Shown here piece by piece: positions 12,660 to 23,469 of a stretch of 64,000 nucleotides of DNA; position 1 is the first letter of the stretch; every line of letters starts with the position of its first letter. Position numbers and translations under genes: made by a program. The stretch lies in contig CM069455.1 of NCBI GenBank assembly GCA_035610835.1, forward strand, positions 17,931,874-17,995,873. Direction: 5' to 3'. Origin of the DNA: Ophiura sarsii. Its lineage: Eukaryota; Echinodermata; Ophiuroidea; Amphilepidida; Ophiuridae. The notes beneath the pieces were generated by a model. The model was not told the origin of the DNA. It saw only the letters and a program-made list of their open reading frames with translations, and searched no databases.

Positions 12660-14340
12660 GTACCCTAATTAAGCAAAACAAACTGCAGTCCCTAAAATTA
12701 GATATAGCGTATGCCAATGTGCCATCACTTTCCATTCAAATGACCGTCATTTGTGAATCGATTGCTTTATCTCTTGTCTATTGAGTGGAAAGACGCTATT
12801 GAAATGGACGGATAGGTTGCCCTTTTATAGCTTTGGAATCACGGGTATTAGCGGAACTCGTTTTTAGGGAAATCGATTTAATACCTGCAATCATTACAAT
12901 GACACCTAATTTGTCAACATCATCGGTACCCAAAGGAAATTGAATAGGGGTGTTGCTGTTTTAATCCATATATTATAGTTCTTTTGAAGAATAACAAAAA
13001 TCTCTGAATGTTTTGTTGTTGCATAGGAGGCCTTAGTTTAAAGCTGGTTAAGGTGTAGTGCAATTTGCGAATAAACCCCGGAATAAACAAACAAACAAAC
13101 AAACACACAAACCATTACAACTCGGACGTCTGCCATCTACAGTAGATCCAGGGGTGCAAAAAGTTATTCTTCCTCAGGAGCACGGTTCTAAGAATCAAGA
13201 TTTCCTCAAACAAACCAGAACCATTGTAACATAAAATAGCTTATGCATCACTCCAAAAGCAAGAATGTTTACATAATATTATTTGTGTTGTCACATAAAT
13301 CAGCTTAATATCTACTCATTCATTATGACAACGAAATGAGGACCTCCCAGGAGGGTACATCATTGGAAACTGGGCGTTGTCATTTCGCGTTCAACCTGTT
13401 CAGTGGCGTTATCAGGATTTCCCCAGTAGAGGGGCAAGTTTTCCAATTACCCGAATGACTTCACGCCTTTTTCGAGATTATTTGTTTGCAGAAAACATGC
13501 AATATTTATTCACTACTTACATGAATTTGACCACAATTGGGTTACATTGGTTTTGAATAAGCTTTGAAATGATATCCTTGAAATATGCGCGCATAGCGCG
13601 CGAAAAAACCCCTATTTTTATATTAAATTGGTGTCGATTCAACCGATTGCTCCTTAAAATTGGATAGAAAATAAGTAAAATGCCTTCATGGACCCCGCCC
13701 CCTGTAGACACGCCATTAAACCTGATTCATTGGCAAGTCCGTTTTAGGTTTTTCGATTTCATCTCAGGGGTCGAGGTGTACACTTTCTTTTTTTAACTTT
13801 CAACATTATTGCATTATAAGGGTTTCTTGTAAATGTAACTATCAATTTGGATTTGTCTTTCTTTTTTGTCCATTTAGCAAAATATTATATCCTCAAATCT
13901 GAGATGTTGTCTCAGCTGCTGTCCTTTCAGTCATCTCCATTCGTGTTACTTATTCCTCTTGATGTTGATTCCATTACCTCAAACTTCCCTACTATACTTT
14001 CCAACTTGTTTGGTGCTTTTAATAATGGTTCTTCTTTGTTCTTTGTATCTCATCGATCCAATATTTCCTCAAGGTTTTCCAGGTCATCCTCAACAGCTCT
14101 TTCTTCAATTTTAGTGCTGGATTGATAAATTGAATTTCCTATGGCTCAAAAGTTGGAACATTGTACATGTTGTATAACTTTCCTCAGATATTCTCCGTTA
14201 TTTCCACCTTCACGACTCGACTCGCATCTTTTCACTGTTTTTCATTAAATGCCTGTCCTGATGATAATTGTAAATTTCCTCAAATATGAGTTGTATTGTA
14301 TTGTACCTATTCTCATGTTCAACTGGTACATTTATAATGT
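12660..14340. other. Mostly non-coding; possible decayed coding relic at 13850-14125
   Basis: No intact gene. On the minus strand of 13850-14125 one frame reads as acidic, lysine-rich, coiled-coil-like sequence (for example EERAVEDDLENLEEILD) but is broken by several stops. It may be a dead fragment of a transposon ORF or another protein; I do not recognise it. The GCGCGCATAGCGCGCG palindrome near 13590 resembles the repeat family at 46, 58 and 63 kb. Confidence 0.35.
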
Positions 14341-14354
14341 ACTATTCGTCAGGC

Positions 14355-14490
14355 TTTTCCTCTCTTTTCCTTCTTTTTCCCCATTTTCCCTCTTTGTCTT
14401 TGCTCTCCTCTTTTTTTCTTCTTTTTTTCTCTTTTTTCTCTTTCTTCTTTCCTTCCTCCTTTTTCCTCCTTTTAGTTTTTTAGACACTGG
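14355..14490. repeat. T/C-rich simple sequence
   Basis: A low-complexity pyrimidine tract on the plus strand (ttctttt/tcctcc units). The complementary strand gives a spurious Lys/Arg/Glu-rich frame. Confidence 0.8.
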
Positions 14491-14559
14491 CATGATTTCC
14501 TCAATTTTAACTGTTGCTTCCTGGGAGCGGTGCTCCCCGCTCCCGCACTTTTTGCATCC

Positions 14560-14800
14560 CTGGTAGATAGCATCCATATATTATTGCATTGATCACTTCA
14601 GTAGAACACCCGGCGTTACATTTCTATCTTCAGTAGATAGTACCCATATATTACATTACTATCTTCAGTAGATAACCGTATGTTATATTGCTATCTTAAG
14701 TAGATAGTATACTAATATATTATATTGCTATCTTCAGATAACATATGATATATTGCTATCTTCAGTAGATAGCATTCATGAATTATTACATTGATATCTT
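14560..14800. repeat. Minisatellite with CTATCTTCAGTAGATAG hairpins
   Basis: About five copies of a roughly 45-base unit. Each contains the small palindrome ctatcttcagtagatag followed by an A/T-rich spacer like ccatatattatattg. Single copies of the motif also occur inside the 1.46-kb tandem units (near 18527, 19978 and 21434). Each unit can form a 6-bp stem. Confidence 0.75.
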
Positions 14801-14804
14801 CACC

Positions 14805-16590
14805 TTAGCATAATATCTATATAAACAGCACCGTGCGTGAATTTACACCTATTTTTAGTGTCATTGGTGTGCAACAGTTTCTAAACTTAATTAGGACCAG
14901 TCGGGATAGGAGAGTAAACGACATATTTACAAAAAATAAAAATAAATAATGATTATTTAGAAACATTCCTAATGTATGCCTTTTCAAAGATATGGACCAA
15001 CCCGTTCGACCCCTAGTTATCGTCCTTGCATGGGCGGGTCTCGAACTGGAGCTAGAGTAATTCGTCTATCATGTGCACCATGTGTAGGAAAACTGCCTTA
15101 TGCACTCGTAAAAAAACCTTTCCATGAGAGCCAACTATACACCAACTACAATTTAAATAAAGTTACATTTCTTGTTTTTAGTCACCCATTTTTGTATCAA
15201 ATGACCACGAAAGTGACACAAAACACGTAAACAAATTAGTTGGTGTAATTGACCCTATCTTACGTTTTTATTTGTTTATTTTATTCAAATGAAGAGTGAT
15301 CGATTGATGATAATTATACACACAAAGTTTATCGATCCTAGACCAATATTGTTTTAAGTGCATGGTGCAGTGGCAATTGAAATGGAAATTTAAGGCATAG
15401 GTCTATTATGGCTTGTTGTAGGGGGGATCATTGGCTGTTTTAAGTGACCTGATTACTACCATGAGATTTATATGCAGTTCAATGAGTCTAGCACTAGGGA
15501 CCTGCCTCCACGAGTCATTGTATTGACGGTGAATCAATTGCAACACATTTTTTTAAAAGTATCTTAAAGACAAGTTAACCTCATTTAAAAAAGGCCATCT
15601 AGATCTTGGCATATATTTCACAGCATTTAACATGGGTTTTCCTCAGGATCCTCAACTGAGATAACAACACGAAACCACAAACAAATTAAATGCCGCTAAC
15701 GAGATTGCTAAAACTGTGGCTTACGGGGAACAAATTATAAGTACCAAAACGACGTCGTATCTCTTATAAAAGCACACATTAGCCTGTTTCAAATTAAATA
15801 ATCCCGAAGTTAAGATCAATATATTGACTCGAGGTGTTCTAGGCCAATTAAAATTGACTCTTCTGTGTTTAGGCGTACTGTTTCCCGCCCGCGTCCAAAA
15901 ATAAGAATAAAATATATAAGAATGCCAAATATTTAATTATTTGATTTTTATTTAGGATTTTATGAAATTAATCTTGTAGTTATAACATAATTAAATACGG
16001 ACCTCGATATTGGTTGCGATCACTTGTTTCAATATAAAGGAATAAAAGATAGACATCTCGTCCCTTTTCCAAACATGAAACTGTTAACTCATAATAATTT
16101 TAAATCGACAACCTTATTGCCAAGTAGCTAGCTTTCATTATGCTTCTAAAATTATTCAATAAAATAACCATGTCAGTCCCGAACTCGTCCGTAGCTATCT
16201 GACGATTCAGAGAATCCAGTCCCTCCGTGTCACACTTTAGTACACAGAGCTAAATACAACATGCTAAGACGAATGACGTCGGATTTACGAGCGATAGCTA
16301 CATACCTGAGAACAATACCAGTAGATATTCCTAAAAGGAACTCGCGTTTGTTTCCTTAAAAATATTCATGATCAATGGGATTTGAACTGGAGGTGGCAAC
16401 TCCATTCAATAGCAGCACAAAGACACACATTAGTGAGTTCGCCGTAAATTCAATAGAGTAGTGTTGCTAAAATAGTATATACTGCATTAAATTTAGGGAT
16501 TGGTTCTATATTTTGGTTAATTAAAGCTAATTAGCACACGATTTTAATTTACCAACAGCGATATTCTAATCGAGGAGACAATACCCCACA
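14805..16590. other. Non-coding sequence, nothing recognised
   Basis: Short frames only. A tRNA-T-arm-like gggtctcgaact near 15035 lacks a matching box A at the right distance, so no tRNA gene is called. Confidence 0.35.
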
Positions 16591-16600
16591 TGTCTATACC

Positions 16601-16633
16601 AATCGCATGCTCCAACACGATAGGGGTAACGGA
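16601..16633 (-). repeat. 33-base inverse partner of 12557-12589
   Basis: Exact reverse complement of the earlier 33-mer. It lies in a short minus-strand frame, but coding function is not supported. Confidence 0.6.
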
Positions 16634-16939
16634 ATGTCTTACGGGAAGCACTTTTCTCGGGTTTTACACTGTACCATAAAAGACTCTTTAGAAAAAGGTC
16701 GTGTGCCTTGAATTGGGACCCCTTTGTATGACACATGAAGCTAGACAGACCACCGATTGTATCTCCAAGCATGAAGAGATAGCTTCATGTGTGTGACATA
16801 TGCTAAAAATTGAAAAATCACATGGATTTAGCTTAAAACATTTTTAGCATTAAAAATATACATAGTAGTATAAGGAAAGTATACATTTCCTGAAAGCATA
16901 CACATTTTCAAATCTCCCAATGACAATATCAAGGTCATT

Positions 16940-17510
16940 ATACAGGGTGTGTAGATAATATATAGGGTGCAAACATCAAGAAATGCACTAAAAATACAAA
17001 CTTTTCACTGGTCATTTACATACCTTGAAGATAAAATTATAAATTATTAAGCGTCATAATTCAAACGTATACACTAGTATTACAACGAAAAATGTTGCCA
17101 CCTTTGTCTTTAATTACAAAGGATACCTTATACAGGGTGGTCAAAATTTGTAACAATATAAGTATGTGAAAACGTATTTCTGAAATAAAGTTAACCGTTG
17201 TCATAATTTAGTGTCATAATAAATTTTAAATTGACGTTTTGTAATAATATTGCACCAACACACAAACATATGACCAATTATTACCATATTATACAGGGTG
17301 TAACAAGCAAAATGCACATGTAGGCCTATGATCGAGTCCTCAAACCAGGCGTTTCTTCACTTTTTGATTTTATTTTGATAAAAGCAATGATAATGAAATG
17401 AAATAAAACACACATGAAATGATCATGTTACAATTAGAAATATTGCCTGAATACTGAATTACATACTAACTTTGATATAGCCAATAACATCATATACAGG
17501 GTGTTACAAA
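16940..17510 (+). repeat. Four direct copies of a mariner-like terminus (TATACAGGGTG)
   Basis: The string tatacagggtg or a close variant occurs at 16941, 17131, 17291 and 17493, all in the same orientation and 160-202 bases apart. It is the same kind of terminus as the MITE at 11175. The facing (inverted) termini expected of complete elements are not seen, so these look like a tandem of element ends or solo termini. Confidence 0.5.
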
Positions 17511-17833
17511 ATAAAGCACACGCGATCTAACGGAGCGCTTATTTTTGAGAACAATCTATTTTCTTCAGTTTACTGCCATAAAAATGTTTGAGCATTGTAA
17601 CATCAATTAGTATTCGGTAATTGTGCAAGATGCAATGTAAGTTCTTTTGTCCGACAATGATCAACAGACTATTAACAATGACACCGATGGACTTAAGCCC
17701 CCACCCCTTCCCACATCTCGCTACGCGCCGTAAATCTGTCAAATTTGATAAAGATGTCACAAATTCTGGACAAATTTCAAGATTGCGCGCATGCATTAAT
17801 ATGCACACCGTATAGTATCGATTGGGACGTTAA

Positions 17834-20800
17834 GGGAGCACGCAACTAATTAGCTCCCCATAGGCTTTACACACAAATGTTGGCCTATTAAAACCTCTCT
17901 ATTTCAAAAATTTCACGGTCAATGTTTGTGAAAATTTGCAATCTTATGCCATCAATGCTTATTTATAACATTCATGACATTTCAGAATATAAAGAAAAGT
18001 TATCCGTCACATTTTTCAGTAAATGCCGCTGAATTTGGAGGTATTAATTTCATCACCTAATTTTCAGTCCTCAGGCTGGGATGCACAGTGGCGGTAAATC
18101 GGCGGATAAAATTATAATAAAGCTTAAATCATCCCGTTTCTTATACAAACTTCACGTACATATTCCACACAACACATACATGCAACATTTGAGAGGACAG
18201 CACCAGCTAATGTATCGATTTCGCACACTTTTTGTGCTTGATAGGAACTATTGCTGTACTCAATTTTTTGTCGGAAGTGGATTTCTAGACTGAATTAGTT
18301 GTGTGCGCCCTTTAAGAACACATGTTTGTTCAAAATCATTTAAATCATATACCATTGTTTTCATTGTTAAATTTTAAGTATAAATGCAAAATCTTATAGA
18401 ATTTTGATATTCCGTTTTAGAGATGTGGTCATTTGAAACAGCGTATCGCCATACATCAATTTGTATTTTCGCGTGTTTTTTTGAAACTATCTCCGTGCCG
18501 CGTGGAATGCACACGAAGTACTGTCTTCAGTAGATAGCATCCCGTGCATTGGCAAGTTTTGTGATTTTATACTGTATGAAGTCATTGAAACTTTTCAAAA
18601 AATGAACAATATAAGAATATAAACACACTTTTGCCCGAAAGGATAAGCATTTTAAGTGATCAATTACTCTGTCGACATAATGCAATTCGCCCAAAACTAG
18701 TAAATTTCGATATCCGCGATAGCTATCGTCCGTCACCCTTTGATCGAGTTGTCAAACGGTGTTGGGCGGACATTATCTGACAGAAATTTACTACATTTGT
18801 TGCAGCACCATCGGATGACTATGTCAGGTTGAAACTTGAAAAGTTAAAGAAACTTTTAATCTTATAGACCTCTACACCATTTTCTGAGTCGAAAGCCCCC
18901 CCCCCCCACCCCACCCCACCGTATTTCAAATAATGTCGCATTTTCCTATTAATAAAAGGCGGGTTTACGTTTTTATACTGCAAAAATCTGATTTTTTGTG
19001 AAACCAAAACATTGTTTTAATCAAAAAGAAGTCGAATATATTCAATTTCCCTACATCCAACTTCTTTTTATAATGGTTCGTTGTCTATCTCATGGGCAAA
19101 ATGGGGAAAAAATCGTAAAAAAAGTAAAGAAATCATTGGCTCACTCGGGTTCTTTGAAGTAGGCCTACGGTCATTATTTGCGAGTTTGTGATTAAAAAAA
19201 CACGCTCAAGACTGCATGTATTTTGTTGGTACTCGTTACCATGTACATGCCCTCAGCGAGTGAAACCACCGGGAACTAGGGATGTGTGCTTCAAGGGAGC
19301 ACGCAACTAATTAGCTCCCCATAGGCTTTACACACAAATGTCGGCCTATTAAAACCTCTCTATTTCAAAAATTCCACGGTCAATGTTTGTGAAAATGTGC
19401 AATCTTATGCCATCAATGCTTATTTATAACATATCAGAATATAAAGAAAAGTTATCCGTCACATTTTTCAGTAAATGCCGCTGAATTTGGAGGTATTAAT
19501 TTCATCACCTAATTTTCAGTCCTCAGGCTGGGATGCACAGTGGCGGTAAATCGGCGGATAAAATTATAATAAAGCTCAAATCGTCCCGTTTCTTTTACAA
19601 ACTTCACGTACATATTCCACACAACACATACATGCAACATTTGAGAGGACAGCACCAGCTAATGTATCGATTTCGCACACTTTTTGTGCTTGATAGGAAC
19701 TATTGCTGTACTCAATTTTGTTGCCGGAAGTGGATTTCTAGACTGAATTAGTTGTGTGCGCCCTTTAGGAACACATGTTTGTTCAAAATCATTTAAATCA
19801 TATACCATTGTTTTCATTGTTAAATTTTAAGTATAAATGCAAAATCTTATAGAATTTTGATATTCCGTTTTAGAGATGTGGTCATTTGAAACAGCGTATC
19901 GCCATACATCAATTTGTATTTTCGCGTGTTTTTTTGAAACTATCTCCGTGCCGCGTGGAATGCACACGAAGTACTGTCTTCAGTAGATAGCATCCCGTGC
20001 ATTGGCAAGTTTTGTGATTTTATACTGTATGAAGTCATTGAAACCTTTCAAAAAATGAACAATATAAGAATATAAACACACTTTTGCCCGAAAGGATAAG
20101 CATTTTAAGTGATCAATTACTCTGTCGACATAATGCAATTCGCCCAAAAACTAGTAAATTTCGATATCCGCGATAGCTATCGTCCGTCACCCTTTGATCG
20201 AGTTGTCAAACGGTGTTGGGCGGACATTATCTGACAGAAATTTACTACATTTGTTGCAGCACCATCGGATGACTATGTCAGGTTGAAAATTGAAAAGTTA
20301 AAGAAACTTTTAATCTTATAGACCTCTACACCATTTTCTGAGTCGAAAGCCCCCCCCCCCCACCCCACCCCACCGTATTTCAAATAATGTCGCATTTTCC
20401 TATTAATAAAAGGCGGGTTTACGTTTTTATACTGCAAAAATCTGATTTTTTTGTGAAACCAAAACATTGTTTTAATCAAAAAGAAGTCGAATATATTCAA
20501 TTTCCCTACATCCAACTTCTTTTTATAATGGTTCGTTGTCTATCTCATGGGCAAAATGGGGAAAAAATCGTAAAAAAAGTAAAGAAATCATTGGATCACT
20601 CGGGTTCTTTGAAGTAGGCCTACGGTCATTATTTGCGAGTTTGTGATTAAAAAAACACGCTCAAGACTGCATGTATTTTGTTGGTACTCGTTACCATGCA
20701 CATGCCCTCAGCGAGTGAAACCACCGGGAACTAGGGATGTGTGCTTCAAGGGAGCACGCAACTAATTAGCTCCCCATAGGCTTTACACACAAATGTCGGC

Positions 20801-21686
20801 CTATTAAAACCTCTCTATTTCAAAAATTCCACGGTCAATGTTTGTGAAAATTTGCAATCTTATGCCATCAATGCTTATTTATAACATATCAGAATATAAA
20901 GAAAAGTTATCCGTCACATTTTTCAGTAAATGCCGCTGAATTTGGAGGTATTAATTTCATCACCTAATTTTCAGTCCTCAGGCTGGGATGCACAGTGGCG
21001 GTAAATCGGCGGATAAAATTATAATAAAGCTCAAATCATCCCGTTTCTTTTACAAACTTCACGTACATATTCCACACAACACATACATGCAACATTTGAG
21101 AGGACAGCACCAGCTAATGTATCGATTTCGCACACTTTTTGTGCTTGATAGGAACTATTGCTGCCCTCAATTTTTTGCCGGAAGTGGATTTCTAGACTGA
21201 ATTAGTTGTATGCGCCCTTTTTAAGAACACATGTTTGTTCAAAATCATTTAAATCATATACCATTGTTTTCATTGTTAAATTTTAAGTATAAATGCAAAA
21301 TCTTATAGAATTTTGATATTCCGTTTTAGAGATGTGGTCATTTGAAACAGCGTATCGCCATATATCAATTTGTATTTTCGTGTGTTTTTTGAAACTATCT
21401 CCGTGCCGCGTGGAATGCACACGAAGTACCGTCTTCAGTAGATAGCATCCCGTGCATTGGCAAGTTTTGTGATTTTATACTGTATGAAGTCATTGAAACT
21501 TTTCAAAAAATGAACAATATAAGAATATAAACACACTTTTGCCCGAAAGGATAAGCATTTTAAGTGATCAATTACTCTGTCGACATAATGCAATTCGCCC
21601 AAAACTAGTAAATTTCGATATCCGCGATAGCTATCGTCCGTCACCCTTTGATCGAGTTGTCAAACGGTGTTGGGCGGACATTATCA
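17834..21686 (+). repeat. Tandem triplication of a 1.46-kb unit
   Basis: Two full copies (about 17834-19294 and 19295-20749) are followed by a third that breaks off near 21686. Each starts gggagcacgcaactaatt. The copies are nearly identical: copies 2 and 3 share a small deletion after ttataacat that copy 1 lacks, so the 2/3 duplication is younger. A 70-codon frame (18081, 19533, 20988) and an antisense 69-codon frame (18527, 21435) are repeated simply because the DNA is. Neither resembles a known protein. A 28-base piece of the unit (gaagtggatttctagactga...) reappears at 22488. Confidence 0.85.
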
Positions 21687-21689
21687 GTC

Positions 21690-22780
21690 AGCTGTAGAAC
21701 GGGGCCCCGTTTCAATTGAGGGCGCTCTAAAACGACGGGTGTACGTAACCAAGGTAACGCACACCCGTCAATTTGAGCAATGATTGAATTTTCGCCTTTA
21801 ACCCCCAATTATCTGCATAAAAAGTAACTATCCGTCGAGCTGAGGGCAGCATAAGGTACCAGAACTCCTTGATGCGACATCCACTTCGATGATTTAATTT
21901 AACCTTTGACCCCAACATCACACGACACAAGCTAAAATGATGTCTTTTTTGATCGGTTTACTGCGATGAGACCACCATTTTCTAGACGAGATTACACTAT
22001 TTTATAGAATTTTTAGACTAAGTGTGATAATTTTTTACATTAAATATAAGCCCTATAGTATTCAGAAGTGATGCCTTTGTAACGGTTATCTCTGTGATAA
22101 GCATAGATTTAAAAATAGAGATCCAGTATGCCGCCGCCATTTTGAAACCACTATGGGGACCAAATTGGAGGTATGTCGGTATTTTCTGTAAATGCTCGTG
22201 AGCATTCGGAAAGTGCCATTCTTTCCGCGTATTTCAAACCATGGTTCAACGCGTACGCAGTCACTGCCAAAAATAACGCGGAGATTTATTGAGTTGCGCG
22301 ATCAACGGTCCGACGCTTCACTTCGGTTTTCTGCACGCACGATAGGCACGCAACCGGGAAATTAACTTGCAACGGTGCCAATAGGCCAAGTTTAATATTA
22401 CGCAGGTCTTGTTAACCTTGCATTAGTGTCACTACTGAATCTCATACAAGCGAGTAAGCTATCAAATGATTGAAAAACCATTGTGCGGAAGTGGATTTCT
22501 AGACTGAATTAGTCGCGGGCTTTTTGAACTCACTCGGCATGCATGCAGTAGAGCGTGCATACCTTGTAATTTGTAAGCTGTCATTTGTCTGGTTATAGCA
22601 AAGTAAACATACCACACCCACAGAATGTAAAAGGAGCTTGTTGGGCTGGTATCACAATATTTATACTGTTTCACTCCATGAAGTTGTTAATTAATTTAAA
22701 GATATTATGCACAAGTGTATGGATTGTTATCAGTATAAATAAATAAATCGGAATACTACTAATCGGTACACAACAGCCAA
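21690..22780. other. Non-coding sequence with a small hairpin
   Basis: Near 21733-21770 the bases gacgggtgt and acacccgtc form a 9-bp stem around an 18-base loop. A stray 28-base fragment of the 1.46-kb unit lies at 22488. Otherwise nothing is recognised. Confidence 0.4.
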
Positions 22781-22784
22781 TCTC

Positions 22785-23080
22785 TCTGACATTATATCTA
22801 GCATGTATCGTCAATGAGTGATGTGAATGAAGTATTTCATTGCGTGTCTGTGAGATAAGCTTCTCATCTCCTCCTCCTCCTCCTCCTCCTCCCCAACACT
22901 CCTGTTTAATCCTCACAGCCCGATCTCTCTGACATTCCACCTAGCATGTATATTGATAATCAATAAGTGAAGTGAATGAAGTATTTCATAGCTTGTCTAG
23001 AGATTGGCGCTGTGCGTGTGTACGGGATTAGCTCCTCAATTCTCCTCCTCCGGCTCCTCCTCCTCCCCAAGCACCCGTTT
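22785..23080 (+). repeat. Imperfect direct duplication with CTC repeats
   Basis: Two adjacent ~150-base copies share ctctctgacatt, ctagcatgtat and gtgaatgaagtatttcat, and each ends in a (CTC)n tract (22868-22893 and 23040-23070). Confidence 0.65.
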
Positions 23081-23469
23081 GTTTGTTTGTTTACACGGTC
23101 GGTCCATACGGACACACGCTTGGGTCCTGAAAGGACCATGCTCAAGCAAATTGCTCGGGCCAGGCTTAAAAAGCCTATCGTTGATCAATTATTTGCTCCC
23201 AATTAAAACTGAAATGATTAAGACATTATTTTGTGGATGGTATGGAAAGAATATTTATTGTGCTTTGTAATGACACCAAATTGGTTATTTTATGACGAGA
23301 AATATAGAAACGGTGACAATATAAACATCAAAAGGCTTACTGTATTTTGCGCAACGAAACGGATTATTAAAGGAGTGGTATGCTTTTTTTCTGATCTTTT
23401 AAAAAATAAAGTTGCCCTTCGGTGGCTATGTTTATTTCATTAGAATAACACTCATGCAAAACCAAAATA

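Noticed and set aside
14332..14577. Lys/Arg-rich protein on the minus strand
   Set aside because: It is the translation of a T/C-rich simple-sequence tract.
18081..21200. Three copies of a conserved 70-codon gene
   Set aside because: Conservation is explained by near-identical duplication of the whole 1.46-kb unit, including its non-coding parts. The frame has no recognisable motif and its C-terminus varies by frameshift.
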